From positions 62,996 to 126,995 of the forward strand of contig DGXY01000052.1 of the NCBI GenBank assembly GCA_002396885.1: a DNA stretch of 64,000 nucleotides, given 5' to 3'. The stretch is from Akkermansiaceae bacterium UBA5020. Its GTDB lineage: Bacteria > Verrucomicrobiota > Verrucomicrobiia > Verrucomicrobiales > DEV007. A program made the translations under genes and the position numbers. Within the stretch, counting starts at the first letter, position 1, and every line of letters begins with the position of its first letter. Below the pieces are notes generated by a model, which had not been told where the DNA came from, did no database searches, and saw only the letters and a program-made list of their open reading frames with translations. Below, one piece after another: positions 36,786 to 45,450 of this stretch.

Positions 36786-37445
36786 ATGGCAAACGGAAAT
36801 CCCACGCTTTGGCTCCTCGCTCTCGTCCTCGCCACCTCACCGCTCGCTGCGCAAGACGCCGGGAAAACGGACGAGGCCCCTGCCAAGCGCATCGGCATCA
36901 CCTTCGGCGGCGCCTTCGAGGCCTTCGATATCACCGGTCCGATCGAGGGCGCGAAGACCACGAAAATGGCGGCGCAATACGAATGGAGTTTCGGGGTGCG
37001 TCCCTTCACGAAAAAGACCTGGGACGAGCGCGGCCTTGAGTGGGAAACCTTTCTCCCGGTCGCCCAAGAGGTCGCCGATACCGTCGCCGCGAAGCTCCAG
37101 CCCAAGCTGGTCCGAGACCACCGCGGCATCGTCCTCTACGCCATCATCGCCGATGAAGATCCCTTCCTCACCAGCGCGATCCTTTCGCCGAAGCTGCACG
37201 AGCGTTTCAAGGAGTCGCTCGGTGACCGGATCCACGTGCTCCTGCTCGAAAGGAACCGGATCTATCTTTTCCCCGCGACCGGCGGGACCTTGGAAGAATT
37301 CGGGCCCGCCCTGGTAGAGGAATACAGGCAGGCCCAGTTTCCGGTGAGCCTCGAGATCTTCCTGCTCGATCAGGAGGGATTCCGGGTCGTGGGAGAGTTG
37401 GAGCGGCCGGGTTCGGGGGCGGAGACCTTGGAGGTGGATGAGTAA
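36786..37445 (+). CDS. Secreted protein of unknown function
   Basis: 219 residues with a signal peptide (MANGNPTLWLLALVLATSPLAAQ). The mature part is mixed alpha/beta: KRIGITFGGAFEAFDITGPI, GIVLYAIIADEDPFLTSAIL, DRIHVLLLERNRIYLFPATGG. No catalytic motif or known domain is evident. It ends 3 bases before the convergent stop of the 809-aa secreted protein and is divergent from ruvA. Confidence 0.65.
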   Translation: MANGNPTLWLLALVLATSPLAAQDAGKTDEAPAKRIGITFGGAFEAFDITGPIEGAKTTKMAAQYEWSFGVRPFTKKTWDERGLEWETFLPVAQEVADTVAAKLQPKLVRDHRGIVLYAIIADEDPFLTSAILSPKLHERFKESLGDRIHVLLLERNRIYLFPATGGTLEEFGPALVEEYRQAQFPVSLEIFLLDQEGFRVVGELERPGSGAETLEVDE

Positions 37446-37448
37446 TTC

Positions 37449-39878
37449 TTAGCGATACTCCAACCACGCCGTCACCGTCGCGGCGCCTTCACTGCGGCAA
37501 CGCACCCAGTAGGCCTGATACCCCTCGGGGAAAAGGTGCTTCACTTCCTTCCCCTTCTCGAGCGCAAACTCGCGGTAGGCGACCCAATCGCCCATGCCGG
37601 TGAGATCGACTTCGACGGTGATCCTGGTCGCCTGATCGGCGGAGAGAGTCAGTTCCTTCTCGTCGTATCCGGTCATCAGATAGGCGTCGGAGACCTCGCC
37701 GGCTTTCACGTTGGTGCCCTTCCACGGGCCACCTGAACCGACCGGTTTGCCGAGTTCCCAAAGATCATCAATCGCACCGACCCAAAGCCCGGCCTTGCCG
37801 TCGCTGCTGCGGATGATGTGACGGTTATCGCCCGCCTGCGTGAGATCGACTCCGGCGATGACGAGCAGCCCCCGGTAGCTGCAGTAATCGGCGATGCGCA
37901 GATCGTGCGTCGCGACGGGACGGACGCGGCTGAAGCCCGCCGCGTTCTCAGCGGGCAGTTCGAAGAAGGTGCCGTGGCAGTTGAAGAGATCACGCTCCGT
38001 CGCGACCTCGCGGCAGAGGCGCTCACCGCCGAGCGCATTGGGCTGGTCGAAGGCGGTATTGCCCCGGGGCAGACGGAAGCGTTTCCCGGCATCATCGGTG
38101 TAGATCACGGAGGCCGCGTCGGCGTCGATGACTCCCTCGCGCGAGGGGATCGCGGCGTGGTTTTCGAGCCAGGCGAGCTCGGTGGCGTTTTCCTCTGGTG
38201 TCAATGTCAGGGTATCGGACAGGGTATAAAGCCCGAGTGAACCCTCCGCGGTCCGGGCGGCGAAGTGGAGATTGCGTTTGTTCTCACCACGGGCGCGGAT
38301 GACGCCACCGGAAGTCACGACGGATCCGGCGGTGGCGATGCCGGCGAATTTCGCGGGCGCGGATGCGGCGGCGCGCTCGTCGTCATCGGCATTGGTGAAG
38401 GCCGCGGTCAGTTCGGTGGCGGCGGCCGAGGGCGCGAGACGGATCCAGACGCCGGGATCGCTCTCGTCAAAGGCGGTCCAGAGATAGCCCTTCGGCGGAA
38501 TCACCACGGTGCGCAGTGGCTCCCAGCTTCCCTTGCCAGCGCGGTCGATCTCGAGGGCGACACTCACCTCCCCTTCCCCGCCGTGGGCGAGATGGAGGGC
38601 GCGATGTTTCAAACCGGCGAAGAGGTAGGGATCGGATTTCGTCCCGGCGGCGACGTCTTCCCTCAGCCATACCGAACCGCGACCGATGACAGGACCGAGA
38701 TGATCGAGCTTCGCCGGGTCAACGAACCAGAGATTCGACTGCGACTGGGGTGCGGCGATCTCGCCCTTGGCTTTCCGCTTGTTGAGGAATTCGCTCTTCG
38801 CAGTGTCGTCGCAGCCGAAAACGAGGCGGTCCTGCCATTGGCAGAAATCGCCGATCACTTTCAGGTAGGACGAGCGCGGGGCGATCCCCGAGGTGTCCGC
38901 GACGGAGAAGCCCTTCGGAAATTTCCAGAACATCCCGTGCATGGTCATGAGCAAATCGTCGCCTTCGCCGATCTCGCGGATGCGCGGCCATTCCGTGTTC
39001 CACCCATGGGCGCCGTCGTAGCTGTGACTCGCCTTGGGCAAGCGGTAGGCGTGCCAGCCTCCGCCATCGCGCAGCATGAGAATCAGCGACTTCGCATCCC
39101 AGCCCATGCTCCAGAGCGGGTCGGTCGCGGGGTTTTTGTTACCGAAGATGCCGCCGGGACCGGTCACTTCCGTGAACTGGCTGCGGCGCACGACCTGCCA
39201 GTCTTTTCCGTTCCACTCGGCAAGGACACCCGAGGGCACGAAGGGATCACGACGGGCTTCGGGGGAATGTTCGCCGTTGTTCGCGTAAACGAGGACACCC
39301 TGACCAGAAAACATTCCCTTCCCGTGGTAACCGGGCAGGTCAGCCTTGGGTCCGGCGGACTTGTCCTGCTCGTCACGGTAGAGGGTGTTCACGGCGAGCG
39401 TTTTCACGTCGATCTCGTAGAGAGCCTCCTCCATTGAGGCACAGTAGATCTTGCCGGCCGGATCGGTCAGATGCCGCGCGTTGGCGGTGGGACGGCCGAA
39501 CATTTCCGTGTAGGGAATGACGCGGACCGCACCTTTCTCATCGATCGCATAGGGTCCCATGAAGAGCTGGCCCGACTCGCGATGGATCATGCGGTTCGCC
39601 GGAGTGCCGCCGATCGACTCAGGCCGGACGGTGAGGACGAGAGCGGGCGAGATTTCGTAGAGTTTGTCCGACGAGCCCTTCGGCATGTGTGGGGCGTAGG
39701 TCAGAGCCCAGAGTTTGCCCGCCCACGGCACAACCGCCCCGGTGCCGCATTCGCCTTCGTTGTTAAAAAAGGCGAGATGGGGGTAGATCCCACTCCACTC
39801 GTCAGCGGCGTCTACGGAAAACGGTGTCGTCGAAACAAGGAAAGAGACGATCAGGGCAAGGCAGGGGGAGGGTTTCAT
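37449..39878 (-). CDS. Large secreted beta-rich protein, unknown
   Basis: 809 residues. Signal peptide MKPSPCLALIVSFLVSTTPFSVDA, cleavage near DAADEWS. The mature part has repeated strand-rich units with WxG or GKLWALTY, FMGPYAIDEKGAVRVIPY, KIYCASMEEALYEIDVKT, NLWFVDPAKLDHLGP, consistent with one or two beta-propellers, then a jelly-roll-like C-terminus. Two segments (KSDPYLFAGLKHRALHLAH and VSDAYLMTGYDEKELTLSA) are related, suggesting internal duplication. Proteins of this type occur near polysaccharide-use genes in Verrucomicrobia, but no enzyme motif is seen. Unknown function. Confidence 0.65.
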   Translation of the reverse strand: MKPSPCLALIVSFLVSTTPFSVDAADEWSGIYPHLAFFNNEGECGTGAVVPWAGKLWALTYAPHMPKGSSDKLYEISPALVLTVRPESIGGTPANRMIHRESGQLFMGPYAIDEKGAVRVIPYTEMFGRPTANARHLTDPAGKIYCASMEEALYEIDVKTLAVNTLYRDEQDKSAGPKADLPGYHGKGMFSGQGVLVYANNGEHSPEARRDPFVPSGVLAEWNGKDWQVVRRSQFTEVTGPGGIFGNKNPATDPLWSMGWDAKSLILMLRDGGGWHAYRLPKASHSYDGAHGWNTEWPRIREIGEGDDLLMTMHGMFWKFPKGFSVADTSGIAPRSSYLKVIGDFCQWQDRLVFGCDDTAKSEFLNKRKAKGEIAAPQSQSNLWFVDPAKLDHLGPVIGRGSVWLREDVAAGTKSDPYLFAGLKHRALHLAHGGEGEVSVALEIDRAGKGSWEPLRTVVIPPKGYLWTAFDESDPGVWIRLAPSAAATELTAAFTNADDDERAAASAPAKFAGIATAGSVVTSGGVIRARGENKRNLHFAARTAEGSLGLYTLSDTLTLTPEENATELAWLENHAAIPSREGVIDADAASVIYTDDAGKRFRLPRGNTAFDQPNALGGERLCREVATERDLFNCHGTFFELPAENAAGFSRVRPVATHDLRIADYCSYRGLLVIAGVDLTQAGDNRHIIRSSDGKAGLWVGAIDDLWELGKPVGSGGPWKGTNVKAGEVSDAYLMTGYDEKELTLSADQATRITVEVDLTGMGDWVAYREFALEKGKEVKHLFPEGYQAYWVRCRSEGAATVTAWLEYR

Positions 39879-40043
39879 TCGGTAGAAAAGGCGGGCACCA
39901 AGCTAGGAAGTCAGAAAAGCGGCTCTTTGGACAGGCATTCCATTCGGTTCCAGCCGAAAACCAGCCGATTCCCGGAGTCGGTCGATTGGCCGACTTTTCG
40001 GATTTAAACCCAAAAAACAATGCCTTGCCATCCTATCCTTATA

Positions 40044-41564
40044 ATGGAAATTATTGAAATTATGAATTCTGACAGGGGGCGAGAGCTCCCAAAACTACCT
40101 CCTTTGGTCAAAAAGGGCTCGACCGCGCCGATCGCGATCCGTCCGGTGATGCCCCGTGGTCTCCCGGCCATGGCCACGGCCGTGACGCAAAGTGACGCGG
40201 AAGAGACCATCCGGCAACTGAATAAGGTAGTGTCGGAGTTCATGATCCAATACCCGAGCCACACCCAACGCATTCCAGCGCTGCGGCCCGGCGAGCACCC
40301 GCTGATCGCCTTCGTGCGCTCCATGGCGGCCTCGATGGCCGCGAAGCAGGAGCAACTCGAGAAACTCAATCAGGAAGTCCTCGAAGCGGCGAAGGAGAAA
40401 GAGCGATTCTTCGCGAACATGAGCCACGAGGTGCGCACGCCGATGAACGGGATCTTCGGAATGGTCAATCTTCTCCTCGAGATGGACCTCGACCCGATCC
40501 AGCGCGAGCACCTCGAGACGATCCACAGCTCGAGCGAATCGCTCCTTAACATCCTCGACGACATCCTCGACTACGCCAAGCTCAACGCGAAGGAAATGCC
40601 ACTGAAGCCCCGGCCTTTCGAGTTGCAGAAGCTCATCCGCGAGGTGCTGCTCGTCTATAAGGCCAACGCCGACGCCCGCCACATCGGACTTTCCGCCACG
40701 ATCTGCGAGACCCTTCCCGAACGTTTCGTCGCCGACGACCTGCGCCTGAAGCAGATTCTTTCAAACCTGACGAGCAACGCGATCAAGTTCACCGATTCGG
40801 GCGAGGTCTCGGTCATGGTGCAGAGCCACCGCAAGGCGGGCCGCGAGCAGCTCCTTTTCCAGGTTCACGACTCCGGCATTGGGATCAGCGAAGAAGCGGG
40901 AGCCACCCTTTTCGCCCCCTTCCACCAGATCGATACGGCAAAGCCGCGCTGTCACTCGGGCACGGGCCTGGGTCTGGCGATTTCCAAAGATCTCGTCGAA
41001 CTGATGGGCGGCCGGATCTGGTTCGAGAGCGAGCCCGGGGTGGGGACGACCTTCTTTTTCACGATCAACTGCGAGACGGCCACGGCCCTCCAGGAAGAAG
41101 CGCTCGTCAGCCGCCGCCTTCTCCCGCCACCTCTGCAGGGGCATCAGACCCGCGAAAACGGCCGCTCAAGGGTTCTGCTCGTCGAGGACAACAAGGTGAA
41201 CCAGAAGGTGGCTCGCCTCACCCTCGAGCAGCTCGGATGCGACGTCACGATTGCCAACAACGGAAGTGAAGCGGTCGATCTTGCCGAGGGTCCCCTTCCT
41301 TTCGATCTCATCCTCATGGATGTGAACATGCCGGTCATGGATGGATTCGAAGCCACCGCCGCGATCCGCCGTCTCGATCACCCGAACGCCTCGACCCCGA
41401 TTTTTGCCATGACAGGCATGGTCTTCGACGAGGACCGCGAGCGCTGTTTTGCCGCCGGGATGAACGACGTCATCAACAAACCCTTCTCTCTCCAGGACCT
41501 CCGCCTCCGGCTCGCCAGCCTCCGCTCCAGAGCCGATCCGAAGGGGATCGCCCTAAGTTGCTGA
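40044..41564 (+). CDS. Hybrid sensor histidine kinase/response regulator
   Basis: About 506 residues. A short N-terminal region without membrane segments precedes a coiled coil ([21 protein letters not shown]), HisKA with the phosphoacceptor His in [15 protein letters not shown], and HATPase_c with N-box [10 protein letters not shown]1 DSGIG and G2 TGLGLAI. A receiver domain follows ([33 protein letters not shown] with phospho-Asp, and the conserved Lys in INKPFS). It is cytoplasmic, BarA/ArcB-like in order but without a periplasmic sensor or HPt domain. The start is uncertain (ATG at 40020, 40044 or 40062); TATAAT lies at 40040-40045. Confidence 0.88.
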   Translation: MEIIEIMNSDRGRELPKLPPLVKKGSTAPIAIRPVMPRGLPAMATAVTQSDAEETIRQLNKVVSEFMIQYPSHTQRIPALRPGEHPLIAFVRSMAASMAAKQEQLEKLNQEVLEAAKEKERFFANMSHEVRTPMNGIFGMVNLLLEMDLDPIQREHLETIHSSSESLLNILDDILDYAKLNAKEMPLKPRPFELQKLIREVLLVYKANADARHIGLSATICETLPERFVADDLRLKQILSNLTSNAIKFTDSGEVSVMVQSHRKAGREQLLFQVHDSGIGISEEAGATLFAPFHQIDTAKPRCHSGTGLGLAISKDLVELMGGRIWFESEPGVGTTFFFTINCETATALQEEALVSRRLLPPPLQGHQTRENGRSRVLLVEDNKVNQKVARLTLEQLGCDVTIANNGSEAVDLAEGPLPFDLILMDVNMPVMDGFEATAAIRRLDHPNASTPIFAMTGMVFDEDRERCFAAGMNDVINKPFSLQDLRLRLASLRSRADPKGIALSC

Positions 41565-41582
41565 GGAAAAAAAAGGGGGGCC

Positions 41583-42452
41583 TCACTCAATCCGTCCCCG
41601 CACAAGATCTTCGAAGGCGAAATCAAAGCGGCTCGTCCTATCGAACTCCGCCGCCCGCATTAGGAGCAATGCTTGATCAAGGTCGGTGGCGTCGCGGGAT
41701 GCGATCACCACCTGATTTCCAGAATTCGGCACCGCGAAGCGTGCCATCCCCGGAAACACCTCCTGGATCACCGCGAGATCCTCCCGGGTGCGGGGATCGG
41801 CGGCAATGAGATTGAAGGCCACCACTCCACCCGGGGCGATTCGATCCCGGACCTGACCAAGAAACTCGCGGGTTTTCAGACGACGCGTTTTTTCCTCCAG
41901 CCCCGAGGACTCGCGGGCGCGGAGAAACGCGTCGAAATAAATCGCATCAAAGGTCCCCTCTCCGTCCGCGATGAAATCAAAGGCATCCGCGGTGTGCAGT
42001 CGCGTCTTCTCGCGATCGCTCAGGCCGAAATGTGACCTCGCGATCTTCACCACTGCCGGATCGATCTCGACGGCCTCGACCACCGTCTCCGGAAAGTGGT
42101 GATTCAGGAATCGCACCATGCTGCCCCCGCCCAAGCCGAGAATGAGGACCCGATCCTGCGGGTGGCGAACCAGAAATGAGAGAAAAATCCCGCGTGTGTA
42201 GCTGAGCTCGAGCCCGCCGGGATTCGCGAGATCGACCGAGGTCTGGCATTGCTCGCGGCCCGCCTCATCGACAAACAGAAGGCTGCGCACCGTCGCGCGC
42301 TCCCGCACGCGGATGAGCGAGAATTCCGAAAGGACTTCGTGGATCACCGGTCCATAGCGGGTCCCGGGCGTCGGAAAGGCAAGCCACGACAACAACGCAA
42401 TCCCCGCCCCGAGGAGCACGATCACAAGAGCGGCGAGGGACCTAAGTTTCAT
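41583..42452 (-). CDS. Membrane-anchored spermidine-synthase-like methyltransferase-fold protein
   Basis: 289 residues. An N-terminal hydrophobic anchor (LAALVIVLLGAGIALLSWLAF) is followed by a spermidine synthase-type Rossmann domain: VLILGLGGGSMVRFLNHHFPE, VEAVEIDPAVVKIARSHF and FDAIYFDAF. The polyamine-binding Asp of true SpeE (in the YDVIxxDxxD loop) appears only as DAF, so aminopropyl transfer is not certain; many such anchored proteins are of unknown substrate. It is convergent with the histidine kinase gene, 18 bases apart. Confidence 0.75.
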   Translation of the reverse strand: MKLRSLAALVIVLLGAGIALLSWLAFPTPGTRYGPVIHEVLSEFSLIRVRERATVRSLLFVDEAGREQCQTSVDLANPGGLELSYTRGIFLSFLVRHPQDRVLILGLGGGSMVRFLNHHFPETVVEAVEIDPAVVKIARSHFGLSDREKTRLHTADAFDFIADGEGTFDAIYFDAFLRARESSGLEEKTRRLKTREFLGQVRDRIAPGGVVAFNLIAADPRTREDLAVIQEVFPGMARFAVPNSGNQVVIASRDATDLDQALLLMRAAEFDRTSRFDFAFEDLVRGRIE

Positions 42453-42582
42453 CGTCGGAATCCAAATGAGCCGACCATAGACCCTCTTGACTCAAAAACA
42501 CGCCCCTCTTTGCTCACCCGGCCTCACTCCGCGGGGACTTTTCGCTGGCGTTTTGTAACGTTTTCGCGAGGATGGGGCCCAC

Positions 42583-43521
42583 ATGCACCTCGACCTACGC
42601 ATCTTCAGCGGATCCGCCCACCCCGAGCTCGCCGACGAGATCGCCGGCTACCTTGGCGTCCGTCGTTCGGACGCCACCGTGAAGAGTTTCCCCGACGGTG
42701 AAACCTTCGTGAAGATCAACGAAAACATCCGGAAACGCGACATTTTCATCGTCCAGCCGACCTGTCCGCCGACGAACCAGAACCTGATGGAGCTCCTCAT
42801 CATGGTCGACGCCGCGAAACGGGCCAGCGCCGAGAGCATCACGGCCGTGATTCCCTTTTTCGGCTACGCGCGCCAGGACCGGAAAGACCAGCCCCGCGTG
42901 CCCATCACGGCGAAATTGGTTGCCAATCTCCTCACCGCCGCCGGGGTCACCCGAGTCCTCACAATCGATCTCCACGCCGGCCAGATCCAGGGATTCTTCG
43001 ACATCCCCGTCGATCACCTCTATGCCATGCCGGTGCTGATCAAATACTTGCGAGACAAAGGCGTCTCCGACAACCTCGTCGTCGTCTCCCCCGATGTAGG
43101 GGGGATGAAGATGGCCCACGCCTATTCGAAGGCCCTCGGCAGGCCGCTCGCGATCGTGGCGAAAAACCGTGTCAGCGCCACCGAGGTGGAGGCCATCAGC
43201 CTGATCGGCGAGGTCGAGGGGAAGGATGTTCTTCTCGTCGACGACATCTCCGAAACCGCTGGCACTCTGACCTCCGCGGCCCGGCTCCTCCGGGCCCGTG
43301 GGGCAAAACGCATCTTCGCAGGGGTCTCCCACGCCGTCCTTGGCGAACAGGGCCGCCAGCGCATCGCCGAATCGGAGATCGAGGAGCTCATTTCTACCAA
43401 CAGCACGCCCTACGCGACCGGCGAAAAGGTAAAAACAGTCAGTGTGGCCGAAATTCTCGGGGAGGCGATCCGCCGCATTCACTTCGGGGAATCGGTCACA
43501 TCTCTCTTTGACATTTCGTGA
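42583..43521 (+). CDS. prs: Ribose-phosphate pyrophosphokinase
   Basis: 312 residues. It makes PRPP from ribose 5-phosphate and ATP. Class I features: FPDGETFVKINENIRKRDIFIVQ, YARQDRKDQPRVPITAKLVA, VLTIDLHAGQIQGFFDIPVDHLYA and the PRPP-binding DVLLVDDISETAGTLTSAARLL. PRPP feeds purine, pyrimidine, histidine and NAD synthesis, all represented in this window (hisF, hisA, pyrD, nadE). rplY follows, with its own promoter across the prs stop codon. Confidence 0.95.
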   Translation: MHLDLRIFSGSAHPELADEIAGYLGVRRSDATVKSFPDGETFVKINENIRKRDIFIVQPTCPPTNQNLMELLIMVDAAKRASAESITAVIPFFGYARQDRKDQPRVPITAKLVANLLTAAGVTRVLTIDLHAGQIQGFFDIPVDHLYAMPVLIKYLRDKGVSDNLVVVSPDVGGMKMAHAYSKALGRPLAIVAKNRVSATEVEAISLIGEVEGKDVLLVDDISETAGTLTSAARLLRARGAKRIFAGVSHAVLGEQGRQRIAESEIEELISTNSTPYATGEKVKTVSVAEILGEAIRRIHFGESVTSLFDIS

Positions 43522-43536
43522 GCGGTCGCCTAGATT
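43508..43536 (+). promoter_or_regulatory. Sigma70-type promoter for rplY
   Basis: A consensus -35 TTGACA (43508-43513), a 17-base spacer and TAGATT (43531-43536, four of six matches). It straddles the prs stop codon and lies 67 bases before the rplY ATG. A CCCCGG/CCGGGG hairpin (43551-43568) without a T-run sits in the leader. Confidence 0.6.
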
Positions 43537-43602
43537 GCGCGCCCCCTGCCCCCCGGCCGGAACCGGGGAGGGCGTAATCCAATCCAGAAACACACCGGAA
43601 AG

Positions 43603-44184
43603 ATGGCCAAACAAGAAACCCTTCAAGCCGATAAACGCGACGTCAAAGGCACGACCGCGTCGAAGCGCCTTCGCCGCGCCGGTGTCGTCCCCGCCGTCAT
43701 TTACGGCGACAAATCCGAAGCGCTCATCCAGCTCGACGGCAAGTCGTTCACTGACCTCGCCCGCAAACACAGCGCCAACTTCTTGGTGAACATCGAGATT
43801 TCCGGGGACAAGTCCAAGCTCGCGATCGTGCAGGACATCCAGCGCAACCCCCTCAACGGCTCTCTCATCCACGTCGATTTCCGTGCCGTGACCGAGAACG
43901 ACACGATCCACGCGGTCGTCCCGATCGAACTCCACGGCGAACCGGTCGGTGTGAAAGCCGGCGGACTCCTCGAGCAACTCGTGCACGAAATCGAAATCCA
44001 GTGCCGCCCCTCCGACCTTCCCGAAAAGATCATCAACGACGTGGAAGCAATCGAACTTGGTCATACCCTCAAGGTTGCCGACCTCAATCTGCCCCAGGGT
44101 GTCACCGTGAAGATGGATGGCGAAGTCCTCGTCGCCATCGTCAACCAGACCCGTGCTTCGGTTTCGCAGGGAGCTTCTTCCTGA
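43603..44184 (+). CDS. rplY: Large-subunit ribosomal protein bL25 (Ctc-type)
   Basis: 193 residues, the long form with the C-terminal TL5/Ctc domain. It binds 5S rRNA. The N-terminal L25 domain reads QADKRDVKGTTASKRLRRAGVVPAVIYGDK; the second domain has PIELHGEPVGVKAGGLLEQLVHEIEIQCRPSDLPEKI and VADLNLPQGVTV. Its own promoter overlaps the prs end and a strong intrinsic terminator follows 31 bases after the stop, making it a monocistronic unit or the end of the prs transcript. Confidence 0.93.
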   Translation: MAKQETLQADKRDVKGTTASKRLRRAGVVPAVIYGDKSEALIQLDGKSFTDLARKHSANFLVNIEISGDKSKLAIVQDIQRNPLNGSLIHVDFRAVTENDTIHAVVPIELHGEPVGVKAGGLLEQLVHEIEIQCRPSDLPEKIINDVEAIELGHTLKVADLNLPQGVTVKMDGEVLVAIVNQTRASVSQGASS

Positions 44185-44214
44185 TTCGGCCGTTTTGGCT
44201 TAGCCCCTTTCAGA

Positions 44215-44244
44215 AAGCCCCGGTCACAAGCCGGGGCTTTTTTG
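44215..44244 (+). terminator. Intrinsic terminator after rplY
   Basis: A perfect 9-bp stem, AAGCCCCGG (44215-44223) and CCGGGGCTT (44231-44239), with a 7-base loop and a T-run to 44243. It ends only 20 bases before the glycosyltransferase ATG. Confidence 0.92.
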
Positions 44245-44263
44245 TGTGCACCCGCTCTTTTGC

Positions 44264-45292
44264 ATGAACGCGCCCTCTGTCTCCATCGGGATGCCGGCGC
44301 GAAATGCGGTCGCGACCCTCGGTGCCGCCGTCGCGAGCCTGCAGGCTCAGGACCTCGGCGACTTCGAAATCGTCCTCGTCGATCACGCCTCGACCGACGG
44401 GACCATGGCGCTGATGGAATCACTCTCTCGCAAGGATGAGCGTATCCGCGTAGTCCGCTGCGAGGGCTCCTTTGTTGAGGCCGCCAACCTCGCCTGGCGG
44501 GTTGCGAGCGGAGCCCTCGTCGCCCGCATGGACGCCGACGATCTCGCCCAGCCGGCACGACTACGGCTCCAGCGCGACTTTCTCGTCTCCCGTCCTGATC
44601 TCGCCGGCTGTGCCACCCAGGTCCGCATTCTGAAACGTCTCGAAACGGGCGATTTCGGACCCGCCGACGGAGGTTATCAGCGCTACGAGCGCTGGATCAA
44701 TGACGTCCTCTCCCCCGAGGCGATCCGGAACGAACGTTTTGTCGATAGTCCTCTCCCGAACCCGACCGTGATGCTGCGGCGCGAGGTGCTCGAAGAGGCG
44801 CGCGGCTACGCGGATCCCTCTTGGGCCGAGGACTACGATCTCTGGCTACGGCTCCTCGAGCAGGGGCATCGTCTCGGCAAGGTGCCCGAGGTGCTTCTCG
44901 ACTGGCTCGACGGACCGACCCGGGCGACCCGCTCGCAAGACCGCTATTCCCTCGCCCAATTCCAGGAGGCCAAAGCCCACTACCTGAGTCGGGACCCCGT
45001 CGTGCGCGAGCGCGGGGTCGTCATTTGCGGAGCGGGCCCAACGGGTAAAGACTTCGCCAAGCGCCTGCTTCACCACGGCGTTGCGGTCCACGCCTTTCTC
45101 GAAGTGAATGAACGCCAGATCGGCCAGCGCATCGCAGGGCTACCCGTCCTCGCCTCCGATCGCGCCGCCGATTTCTCCGGCCGCGCCGTGATGCTCGCCG
45201 CCGCCGGCCGCGAACCCGCCCGCGAGACGATCCGCCAACTGATCACCAAGGCCGGTTTCGACGAAGGCACCGACTTTTTCTGTGTTGCTTGA
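44264..45292 (+). CDS. Family 2 glycosyltransferase with C-terminal nucleotide-binding-like domain
   Basis: 342 residues from ATG at 44264 (MNAPSVSIGMPARNAV); GTG at 44246 abuts the terminator and is less likely. Residues 1-220 are a GT-A fold: SVSIGMPARNAVATLGAAV, EIVLVDHASTDGT, ARMDADDLAQPARL (metal-binding DxD as DAD/DD) and DYDLWLRLLEQGH. The C-terminal 95 residues (VVICGAGPTGKDFAKRLLHHG to FDEGTDFFCV) resemble a Rossmann-like or PglD-type domain. It probably transfers a sugar to LPS or exopolysaccharide; acceptor unknown. Confidence 0.85.
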   Translation: MNAPSVSIGMPARNAVATLGAAVASLQAQDLGDFEIVLVDHASTDGTMALMESLSRKDERIRVVRCEGSFVEAANLAWRVASGALVARMDADDLAQPARLRLQRDFLVSRPDLAGCATQVRILKRLETGDFGPADGGYQRYERWINDVLSPEAIRNERFVDSPLPNPTVMLRREVLEEARGYADPSWAEDYDLWLRLLEQGHRLGKVPEVLLDWLDGPTRATRSQDRYSLAQFQEAKAHYLSRDPVVRERGVVICGAGPTGKDFAKRLLHHGVAVHAFLEVNERQIGQRIAGLPVLASDRAADFSGRAVMLAAAGREPARETIRQLITKAGFDEGTDFFCVA

Positions 45293-45311
45293 CCGAAGTG
45301 CTGGTTTTGAG

Positions 45312-45386
45312 CCACGAATGGAACGAAGCAAACGAAGCTCCCCCTGATTTCTTTGCTTCCATTCGTTTCCTTCGTTCCATTCGTGG
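45312..45386. repeat. Long imperfect inverted repeat (CCACGAATGGAACGAAG type)
   Basis: Arms 45312-45337 and about 45361-45386 pair over about 26 bases with two mismatches (CCACGAATGGAACGAAG against its complement at the end). It lies between the glycosyltransferase and hisA. Similar CCACGAATGGA words recur in intergenic regions of Verrucomicrobia and other phyla (from memory). Possibly a REP-like element or bidirectional terminator. Confidence 0.75.
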
Positions 45387-45450
45387 TTACCTTTGCATCC
45401 AACTCCCTCTGACCTTCCACCTTTTCCTGCGGGCCTCGCCCGCCCTCCCA

